DNA from: a virus
IMG/VR virus record: IMGVR_UViG_3300035701_000134
Span: 1 to 36,593 of that record
Length of the DNA: 36,593 nt
Direction: 5' to 3' (one strand)
Numbering within the stretch: the stretch's first letter is position 1; each line of letters opens with the position of its first letter. Shown one piece after another: positions 31,778-36,593 of the stretch. The position numbers were made by a program, and so were the translations under genes. The notes under the pieces are model-generated. The model searched no databases. It was not told where the DNA came from and saw only the letters and a program-made list of their open reading frames with translations.

Positions 31778-31969
31778 ATGGACATAGCAAAGGAAAAGGC
31801 AGACCTCGAAAAGAGGCAAAAGGAAACCGTAGAGAGGATGAACAAGAACATCTCTCAGTGCCAGCAACTAGAGGCCGAGATGAAGGAATTAGTGAGGGAG
31901 GCAGAACGCCTGAATGGTGAGGCTCGACTGCTTCATAGACTGGACGGCGACAAACCTAAGCCTGATTAA
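31778..31969 (+). CDS. Small coiled-coil protein, 63 aa
   Basis: AAGGAGGC lies just before the ATG. The whole protein is a charged helix with heptads (EKADLEKRQKETVERMNKNISQCQQLEAEMKELVREAERLNGEARLLHRL) ending in a short polar tail. It is the last gene of the late unit, just before two hairpins and a terminator. Function unknown; possibly a chaperone or spacer for the preceding fibre. Confidence 0.65.
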   Translation: MDIAKEKADLEKRQKETVERMNKNISQCQQLEAEMKELVREAERLNGEARLLHRLDGDKPKPD

Positions 31970-31986
31970 GCCAGCATAGCGTTGAG

Positions 31987-32004
31987 AGGGGCAACCTTGC
32001 CCCT
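31987..32004 (+). other. Hairpin in the late 3' leader
   Basis: AGGGGCA pairs with TGCCCCT around AACCT-like loop bases. No T-run follows. It precedes the main terminator and probably protects the mRNA end. Confidence 0.5.
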
Positions 32005-32069
32005 TAAAGCTGTCTGGCATAGAAAGATACCCGAAACAAGCTAACCTCGCCATATATTGTGACCTTAAA

Positions 32070-32096
32070 CCCCCGGGAAACCGGGGGAGTCTTTTT
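32070..32096 (+). terminator. Intrinsic terminator ending the late unit
   Basis: CCCCCGG (32070-32076) pairs with CCGGGGG (32081-32087) around GAAA, then AGTC and five Ts. A strong terminator separating the late genes from the early promoter 140 bases downstream. Confidence 0.9.
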
Positions 32097-32188
32097 CATT
32101 TCAGACCGAGTCTTTCAACCGGGCTGAACCGTTCATGTGCTTTCAGGGCTCGTTTCTCCTGGTGGGCCTTGACATAATTCTCCACCAT
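32096..32188 (-). CDS. Possible 30-aa minus-strand peptide
   Basis: On the minus strand an ATG frame of 30 codons reads as a helical basic peptide (KAHQEKRALKAHERFSPVERLGLK). The same frame stays open further upstream, across the early promoter. The ribosome site is weak. It could be a remnant of a host or phage gene; reported only because the interval holds no other gene. Confidence 0.22.
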   Translation of the reverse strand: MVENYVKAHQEKRALKAHERFSPVERLGLK

Positions 32189-32238
32189 AGCTTCCGAAAT
32201 TTTCTTTATTTGTATTGGATTTACGTTTGAAGGGGGGC

Positions 32239-32267
32239 TTGACAAACTTTCAAGGGGACTGTAGAAT
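32239..32267 (+). promoter_or_regulatory. Early promoter (sigma70 consensus)
   Basis: TTGACA (32239-32244) and TAGAAT (32262-32267) are separated by exactly 17 bases. It stands after the late terminator and before the HTH/HNH gene, and all genes from here to 5.4 kb point the same way. It is the best promoter in the window. Confidence 0.85.
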
Positions 32268-32280
32268 ACCTACAGTAGGT
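32259..32280 (+). promoter_or_regulatory. Overlapping palindromes at the early promoter (operator candidate)
   Basis: CTGTAG-AATAC-CTACAG (32259-32275) overlaps the -10 box. ACCTAC-A-GTAGGT (32268-32280) overlaps its right arm. Three half-sites make two alternative inverted repeats, as expected for repressor binding across the -10 and start site. Confidence 0.6.
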
Positions 32281-32283
32281 AAA

Positions 32284-32856
32284 ATGAATAGAAAGGAAAA
32301 CATGCTTCGCTTGAAGCAACAAGGTTACTCTTACCAAGCAATCGGAGCCTTATATGGCATGAGTAGGCAACGAATACATCAAATTATTAGTGGATATGAT
32401 AGGAACAACAATGGCAATAGAGTATATGGCTGGTATAAGAAGATTCACAATTCCATTACGAGTAGAGACGACAACAAATGCCAGAAATGTGAGGCAGATA
32501 CCAATTTGGTTGTCCATCACATTGATGGCAATGATAAGAATAATAGTTTTCTTAATCTAATTACACTTTGCAATAACTGCCATTTGGATTTACATAGACC
32601 TGCGGGCTGGGTTACTTCCCGTTCCAACCCTACCAATAGATCTCCAACAAATACTAAAAGGGGGAAAATGCCCAACAGACCTAAAACAGAACGGAATCAG
32701 AAGATACTTGTCTTATGGAACGACGGCAAGGGCTGGCGGCAGAAGTCAATAGCCCGGATGTACAAGATGTCAGAGAGCGCAGTTCAAATGGTAATTGCGA
32801 GGGCAAAGGTTACACCAGCGAAAGCCGTGAGCGAAATACAAGAGGGGGCTGTTTGA
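32284..32856 (+). CDS. HTH-HNH-HTH protein, 190 aa
   Basis: The frame opens at 32215, but that lies upstream of the promoter; 32284 is the first ATG after it and 32302 has a better ribosome site (AAAGGA). Residues 7-36 form a helix-turn-helix (LKQQGYSYQAIGALYGMSRQRIHQII). Residues 66-105 form a zinc HNH nuclease (C66-x2-C69, VVHHIDGN, LCNNCH). A second HTH (KSIARMYKMSESAVQMVIAR) is at the C-terminus. An internal ATG at 32668 with AGGGGG upstream could start a separate 62-residue HTH protein. First gene after the operator-bearing promoter, so it may also regulate it. Confidence 0.75.
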   Translation: MNRKENMLRLKQQGYSYQAIGALYGMSRQRIHQIISGYDRNNNGNRVYGWYKKIHNSITSRDDNKCQKCEADTNLVVHHIDGNDKNNSFLNLITLCNNCHLDLHRPAGWVTSRSNPTNRSPTNTKRGKMPNRPKTERNQKILVLWNDGKGWRQKSIARMYKMSESAVQMVIARAKVTPAKAVSEIQEGAV

Positions 32857-32865
32857 GCAGCCCCC
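32844..32865 (+). other. Hairpin spanning the HNH stop codon
   Basis: GGGGGCTG pairs perfectly with CAGCCCCC around TTTGAG, which includes the TGA stop. No T-run follows; AAAGGAGG comes directly after. It may partly attenuate transcription or stabilise mRNA. Confidence 0.55.
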
Positions 32866-32882
32866 GAAAGGAGGAAAGGAGA

Positions 32883-32999
32883 TTGAATAGAGTCATTATA
32901 ACACTACAAGGAAAAGCAAAGCAAGTATTCAAGCTCTTCGATGCCTACTGTAAGCAAAGAGGCAATATCAGGATTGAAGAGTTGGGGAGAGAGAAATGA
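32883..32999 (+). CDS. Small basic protein, 38 aa (TTG start)
   Basis: AAAGGAGG at 32867-32874 lies eight bases before the TTG. The product (NRVIITLQGKAKQVFKLFDAYCKQ) is helical and basic and ends by ATGA overlap with the next gene. The larger frame that includes it begins inside the HNH gene and is rejected. Confidence 0.55.
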   Translation: MNRVIITLQGKAKQVFKLFDAYCKQRGNIRIEELGREK

Positions 33000-33676
33000 A
33001 AGGCTACCGTTTCGTAACAGATGACCTCAAAAGTGAGCACGGAGACACTCAATGGATGATTGGCAAGTGGCAAAAGTGCAAAGGCAAGTTGTCCCTTTGT
33101 CACAATGGTTTTCATGCCAGTCAAAAGCCGATTGATAGTCTTAATTATATCTTCGGCACTCGTTGGTTTGAGTGTGAGGCACAAGGGGAGATTCTAAAAG
33201 ACACGGATAAAGTCTGCGCCTCTGAAATGAGGATAGTCAAGGAAATTCCCAATAAAGTAATCCAGCAATTTGCCATAGATTGTGCATGGAGGGTATTGCA
33301 TATATTCGAGGAGAGATACCCAGATGATAAGCGACCCCGACAGGCAATAGAGGCAGCAAGGGCATATCTCAAATTCCCAACACAAGAGAACCTAGCTATC
33401 ACGGCTGCCGCTGGGGATGCCGCTAGTGCTGCCGCTAGTGCTGCCGCTGGGGATGCCGCTAGTGCTGCCGCTAGTGCTGCCGCTTGGGCTGCCGCTAGGG
33501 CTGCCGCTGGGGCTGCCGCTAGGGATGCCGCTTGGGCTGCCGCTAGGGCTGCCGCTAGTGCTGCCGCTTGGGCTGCCGAACGGAAATGGCAAAACAGACA
33601 TCTACAAAATCTTATTAGGAATGAAAAGGCGGCTCTCGCCAAAGCCGAAGGGAGGGAAGATGGCAACAGAAGTTAA
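32996..33676 (+). CDS. DUF7666-like protein with alanine repeat tract, 226 aa
   Basis: Residues 1-85 fit DUF7666: YRFVTDDLKSEHG, CHNGFHASQKPIDSLNYIFG, WFECEAQGEI and a following SEMRIVKEI. Residues about 137-195 are an almost pure alanine tract with D, S, W, R and G at intervals, encoded by 14 tandem 12-bp units. The tail is basic and helical (WQNRHLQNLIRNEKAALAKAEGR). Such DUF7666 proteins with alanine tails occur in phages; function unknown. The start overlaps the preceding stop (ATGA). The gene's end overlaps the next gene's start. Confidence 0.7.
   Translation: MKGYRFVTDDLKSEHGDTQWMIGKWQKCKGKLSLCHNGFHASQKPIDSLNYIFGTRWFECEAQGEILKDTDKVCASEMRIVKEIPNKVIQQFAIDCAWRVLHIFEERYPDDKRPRQAIEAARAYLKFPTQENLAITAAAGDAASAAASAAAGDAASAAASAAAWAAARAAAGAAARDAAWAAARAAASAAAWAAERKWQNRHLQNLIRNEKAALAKAEGREDGNRS
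33404..33571 (+). repeat. 12-bp tandem repeat, 14 units
   Basis: Units follow GCTGCCGCTNNN with GATGCCGCTNNN variants, where NNN is AGT, GGG, AGG or TGG. The unit is in phase with codons and encodes A-A-A-x or D-A-A-x. Repeat count is likely to vary between isolates by slippage. Confidence 0.9.
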
Positions 33677-33875
33677 GGACGAAACCTTAACGGCAGAGAA
33701 TGTCCAGGTAAATATCAAGACTCTACACATCGCGCTGGGTTCATATTCATTTTCTCCCAAAGATATAGCGCGGATGAGTATTGTAAAGGCGGTGAGGGAC
33801 AATCTCTCCCCAGAGGACAAAGAGAAACTGGAAGAGTACGAGAGCAGGGAGAACCCCTGTGAGGAGGAACGATGA
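33660..33875 (+). CDS. Hypothetical protein, 71 aa
   Basis: The ATG at 33660 has AGGGAGG upstream and overlaps the previous gene by 17 bases. Its frame is open far upstream through the alanine repeat, which is an artefact. The product is alpha/beta-looking (VQVNIKTLHIALGSYSFSPKDIARMSIVKAVRDNL, then acidic LSPEDKEKLEEYESRENPCEEE). Unknown function. It ends by ATGA overlap with the next gene. Confidence 0.6.
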   Translation: MATEVKDETLTAENVQVNIKTLHIALGSYSFSPKDIARMSIVKAVRDNLSPEDKEKLEEYESRENPCEEER

Positions 33876-34048
33876 ACTACGAATGTCTCGCGTGCGGAGC
33901 AAGATTCAATGAGATGGACCAGACGAACCACGACTACAAGAACGGGATTTGCCCTTGCTGTGGCCACAATGACATCAAGCCTATTGATTTCCTTATTGAA
34001 AAGGAACTCGCAGACTTGAGGGCTATGCGAGAGGCAAGCCGAGTATAA
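33872..34048 (+). CDS. Small zinc-ribbon protein, 58 aa
   Basis: The start overlaps the previous stop and follows GAGGAGG. Two CxxC-type knuckles at C5/C8 (YECLACGARF) and C27/C30 (GICPCCGHND) make a likely zinc ribbon, followed by a helix (IEKELADLRAMREASRV). It may bind nucleic acid or a host protein. Confidence 0.65.
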   Translation: MNYECLACGARFNEMDQTNHDYKNGICPCCGHNDIKPIDFLIEKELADLRAMREASRV

Positions 34049-34060
34049 AGGAGAAAACAG

Positions 34061-34255
34061 ATGATGTTCGAGAACATAGAGGAACTGCTGATGACGACAG
34101 ATTGCCGTGTCGTATCAGCTAATGAGGAACGCTGGCTCTGTTGGGATGATGGCGCTAAGACCTGGTGCGTGATGGAACGGAAGCGCTATGCCAAAAAGAG
34201 CAAGCCTCTCTACCAGGGCAATGACCTCAGAGAAGCAATGCAATTTCTAAGGTAA
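34061..34255 (+). CDS. Hypothetical protein, 64 aa
   Basis: AAAGGAG lies upstream of paired ATGs at 34061 and 34064. The product contains VSANEERWLCWDDGAKTWCVMERKR, an alternating aromatic pattern of a small beta-domain, then a helix with LREAMQFL. Unknown function; it directly precedes the recombination pair. Confidence 0.65.
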   Translation: MMFENIEELLMTTDCRVVSANEERWLCWDDGAKTWCVMERKRYAKKSKPLYQGNDLREAMQFLR

Positions 34256-34269
34256 AGGAGGTAATGTAA

Positions 34270-35142
34270 ATGTCACAAGAAGGAAGAGAGTTAATCAAAC
34301 CAGGCGAGACTCAAGACATATTTGAGTCTCCGCTTGCGGTGATAGCCGATGCCGGGATTGTGGCTATTGCTGAGCAAGCCGAAAGGCGCATTGACGCTTT
34401 CAACAAGATCAAGAAGTTTGCGCTCAAGTCCACTAACCGCCAGGATTGGGTCAACGAAGGTGGCAAGCCGTATCTCCAGGACTCCGGGGCGAACAAGATC
34501 GCAAGGGCTTTCGGCGTGTCCTGGAGATTATCACCGCCAGAGATACAGAATCTCGATGGTGGCCATTACCTTATCACTGTCAAAGGCGAGTTTGCTATAG
34601 GTGGCGCTGTGATCCAAGCTGTAGGCGCTCGCGCCAGCAATGATCCGTTCTTCACTGACCGCTACCAGGGCGAAGGGGAGAAGAGACACAGGGTAACAAT
34701 GCCAGGCAGTGAGGTAGACCGGGGTGATGTCATCAAGTCTGCCGTGTCCAACTGCACAGGCAATGGAGTCAAGAAGCTCCTGGGTTTAATGAATATGACC
34801 TGGCAGGATCTTGAGGACTATGGCGCAATCAAGCAAGCCGATGTTCAGGGATTCCAATTCAAGAGCAAAGCGCCGACTCAGGCTGGGAAGCCAGCCGCGA
34901 AGCCAGCCGACAATGCAGTGCCAGCCGATCCCGGTGCGCTAGCCACAGAGCCACAGGTCAAGGCTATCCATGCCATACTCCGGGAGAGGCTGAAGATCAC
35001 TGACGAATTGGCCAAGATGCAGAAGGTGGCCCAGATTCTAGCCCTCAAGGAAGTGCCAACTTCTCTGACCAAGCTCTCAAAGGCCGATGCTAGTAAGGTC
35101 ATTGAGGCCTTGAACAAGGAAGTCGCCGGGGGTGAGGAATGA
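34270..35142 (+). CDS. Phage recombination-associated (annealing-type) protein, 290 aa
   Basis: AAAGGAGGT fixes the start. The N-terminal part has a pattern I know from phage proteins encoded next to exonucleases: RIDAFNKIKKFALKSTNRQDWVNEGGKPYLQDSGANKIARAFGVSW, then a beta-rich region (HYLITVKGEFAIGGAVIQAVG) and NCTGNGVKKLLGL. The C-terminus after a proline/alanine linker is a small helical domain (ATEPQVKAIHAILRERLKI, SKADASKVIEALNKE) common in phage DNA-metabolism proteins. Overlap with the nuclease gene supports a pair like Redbeta/exo. The annealing role is inferred, with no sequence match to Redbeta, RecT or Erf. Confidence 0.6.
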   Translation: MSQEGRELIKPGETQDIFESPLAVIADAGIVAIAEQAERRIDAFNKIKKFALKSTNRQDWVNEGGKPYLQDSGANKIARAFGVSWRLSPPEIQNLDGGHYLITVKGEFAIGGAVIQAVGARASNDPFFTDRYQGEGEKRHRVTMPGSEVDRGDVIKSAVSNCTGNGVKKLLGLMNMTWQDLEDYGAIKQADVQGFQFKSKAPTQAGKPAAKPADNAVPADPGALATEPQVKAIHAILRERLKITDELAKMQKVAQILALKEVPTSLTKLSKADASKVIEALNKEVAGGEE

Positions 35143-36068
35143 TAGTCGAGAAGATTTTAGAAGCTAAGGCAGCCAAGATAAAACAGTGGCCAGTGACGGC
35201 CAACCGAGCGAGCGAGCTCGGGCATGAATGTTTGCGCTACCTGGTATTGAACAGAACCCGGTGGCAGGAGAAAACTCTACACGATGCCCGATTACAGATG
35301 ATCTTCGACATGGGGAGAATGGTTGAGGACATGGTTTTCCAAGACCTCAGAGAAGCTGGGTTTACCATAATAGAGCAACAGCGCCCCTTCTCCTGGCAGA
35401 AGTATCAAATCACCGGGACGATAGATTTCAAGTTAGCCATAGACGGCCATGTTTACCCGACAGAAGTGAAGTCGGCAGCACCTCATGCCTTTGAGTCTAT
35501 CAACTCTGTCCAGGATATGCTCAAGCATAAGTGGGCGTACATGAGGCGGTATCCCGCGCAGCTCACCCTTTACTTACTGATGGACAACAAGGACAAAGGG
35601 GTTTTCCTGTTCAAGAATAAATCTACTGGCGAAGTCAAAGAGGTGTGGCTTGACCTGGACTATGACTTTGGGGAAAGCCTGATAAAGAAAGCTGAGGCCG
35701 TCAATAAGCATGTGGCCGAAGAGACCCTGCCTGACCCGATGGAGTACAACGAAGACATCTGCCAGGACTGCGGGTTTGTCCATATCTGTCTGCCCGACAG
35801 GATCGGCAAGGAAGTCGAAATCTCTGACAACACCGAACTCTTGGAACTGGTTATGCGCTATCACACACTCAAGCCCGGCGCCAAGGAATATGACGACGTA
35901 AACGACAGGATCAACAAGCTCGTCGAGGGCAGGGAGAAAATCCTGGTAGGAGACTATTTCATCGAAGGGAAATGGATTGATAGAACGTCATACGAAGTGC
36001 CCCCGGAGATTAAGCAGCAGTACAAGACGACAACGCCTTGCTGGAAAAAGAACATCGTGAAGGTGTAA
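35139..36068 (+). CDS. PD-(D/E)XK nuclease with Fe-S cysteines (Cas4/AddB-like), 309 aa
   Basis: The catalytic core is D96 in GTIDF, E109 and K111 in PTEVKSA, the PD-(D/E)XK pattern. Four cysteines match the Cas4/AddB iron-sulphur arrangement: C31 near the N-terminus (GHECLRYL) and C208-x2-C211-x5-C217 (CQDCGFVHIC). Members resect DNA ends, generally 5' to 3', in recombination or are used in spacer acquisition. Here it overlaps the annealing-type gene by ATGA, supporting an exonuclease-annealase pair. No CRISPR genes are near. Residues 150-190 add a region (YMRRYPAQLTLYLLMDNKDKGVFLFKNKST) typical of the family. Confidence 0.82.
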   Translation: MIVEKILEAKAAKIKQWPVTANRASELGHECLRYLVLNRTRWQEKTLHDARLQMIFDMGRMVEDMVFQDLREAGFTIIEQQRPFSWQKYQITGTIDFKLAIDGHVYPTEVKSAAPHAFESINSVQDMLKHKWAYMRRYPAQLTLYLLMDNKDKGVFLFKNKSTGEVKEVWLDLDYDFGESLIKKAEAVNKHVAEETLPDPMEYNEDICQDCGFVHICLPDRIGKEVEISDNTELLELVMRYHTLKPGAKEYDDVNDRINKLVEGREKILVGDYFIEGKWIDRTSYEVPPEIKQQYKTTTPCWKKNIVKV

Positions 36069-36523
36069 TGGACATTAAGACATTAGAGGAACGGCGGGTA
36101 ATGAGGGCAGGGCCGTGCAAGGTGACAGATATTCCTTGCTCTAATTGTGGCCGGCCGCTTATCAAGGACGAGTTCGTTCTTGGCTTCAGGTTGATGTGCG
36201 ATAACCACGAATGTTCACTCTTCAGGGAGGGCCAGGGGATAGAGCTGAAAGAGATCATAAAGCCTAAGAAGGCACGTAAGTTTACACTCAATGACGAACG
36301 ATACAACGAGCAACGGAGGGCGAACTACCAAGAATTATGTGCTCTTGGTGTCAAGACTGTCTTAACCCGAGCTTTAACTGGTAATAAGCAGACGGAGCGG
36401 GTTAGGCGAATGTTCAAGAGAGGCTTATCCGCCGAGTTCGTTAACAAGGCACTGGCAGGAAATACCATGACAACTGACTCTTCTTCCTCCTTTCTTTGCT
36501 ATAGGTGGCCGGGGACTGACTAA
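36068..36523 (+). CDS. Zinc-finger-like hypothetical protein, 151 aa
   Basis: The ATG at 36068 has GAAGGTG before it; the frame is open a little earlier, inside the nuclease gene. Cysteines (GPCKVTDIPCSNCGRPL and LMCDNHECSLF) suggest a zinc finger in the N-terminal half. The C-terminal half is helical and basic (YNEQRRANYQELCALGVKTVL, RVRRMFKRGLS). It may bind DNA. The gene crosses the circular junction: its end is repeated at 1-57. Confidence 0.65.
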   Translation: MDIKTLEERRVMRAGPCKVTDIPCSNCGRPLIKDEFVLGFRLMCDNHECSLFREGQGIELKEIIKPKKARKFTLNDERYNEQRRANYQELCALGVKTVLTRALTGNKQTERVRRMFKRGLSAEFVNKALAGNTMTTDSSSSFLCYRWPGTD

Positions 36524-36593
36524 CCTCGGCCACCAACTATACCCTAGAAAGGATTGAAAGGAGAACTATGAATGTACTAGAAATGGAAGCTAA
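36467..36593. repeat. Right copy of 127-bp exact terminal repeat
   Basis: Identical to bases 1-127. Removing one copy gives a closed circle of 36,466 bp. The copy ends inside the first codons of the gene that starts at 102. Confidence 0.95.

Noticed and set aside
32715-32882. N-terminal extension of the 38-aa gene
   Set aside because: It overlaps the HTH/HNH gene in another frame; the strong ribosome site points to the TTG at 32883.
33404-33571. CRISPR-like array
   Set aside because: Units are 12 bp in direct contact with no spacers and are in phase with codons.
33145-33666. Minus-strand and shifted frames through the alanine repeat
   Set aside because: The 12-bp repeat leaves several frames free of stops; the forward frame with DUF7666 is the real one.
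35139-36068. CRISPR adaptation Cas4
   Set aside because: The fold and cysteines fit Cas4-like nucleases, but no Cas1, Cas2 or array is present and the neighbour is an annealase-type gene, so a recombination exonuclease is preferred.

Overview
This window is the complete genome of a small tailed bacteriophage (Caudoviricetes), assembled as a circle. Bases 1-127 are repeated exactly at 36467-36593, so the unique length is 36,466 bp and the ends join inside a gene. Virion assembly is clear: a probable small terminase, TerL with Walker A and B motifs and an RNase H-like nuclease, a portal, a scaffold and a P22-type coat protein. No tape measure, tail tube or sheath gene is recognisable. Together with a large ejection-protein-like gene this suggests a short-tailed (podovirus-like) virion. 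The host is an unknown bacterium. Strong AAGGAGG ribosome sites and overlapping ATGA start/stop junctions fit a bacterial host read with the standard code. No integrase or CI-like repressor was found.

Layout on the circle. The early module starts at a textbook -35/-10 promoter with overlapping palindromes (32239-32280). It runs rightward through a HTH/HNH protein, a DUF7666 protein with an alanine repeat tract, a recombination pair (annealing-type protein plus Fe-S PD-(D/E)XK nuclease), across the junction, then DUF5131 radical-SAM-like, C5 cytosine methyltransferase, DnaD-like initiator and many small Cys-rich proteins, to a strong terminator at 5449-5487. The control region (5494-7401) holds a Cys-rich protein that could be a late regulator, a possible promoter followed by two terminators, a holin-like protein, a minus-strand HNH endonuclease and tRNA-like fragments. 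The late module (7402-31969) holds packaging, portal, a 2,440-residue giant protein, a small HExxH protein, scaffold, coat, a glycosyltransferase-methyltransferase fusion, an adaptor, and seven tail/fibre genes including a LamG adhesin and a protein made of about twelve 23-residue repeats. A terminator (32070-32096) closes the late unit before the early promoter.

How it works together. Early genes give recombination and a replication initiator but no polymerase or helicase, so host machinery is presumably used. The late operon follows the usual order terminase-portal-scaffold-coat-adaptor-fibres. Unusually, a giant protein carrying HEALH and a 115-residue HEAIH protein occupy the slot where a serine-type head protease would be expected. 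No endolysin is recognisable.

Most unusual features: (1) a second reading frame inside the cytosine methyltransferase gene that reads like a known phage methyltransferase-associated family; (2) early gene cassettes each bounded by their own direct repeats; (3) tRNA-like 5' and 3' pieces on either side of the HNH gene; (4) the giant zincin-motif protein; (5) a DUF2341 domain apparently split by a beta-propeller; (6) a promoter-terminator-terminator leader in front of the late genes. All family assignments were made by reading motifs, without database searches.
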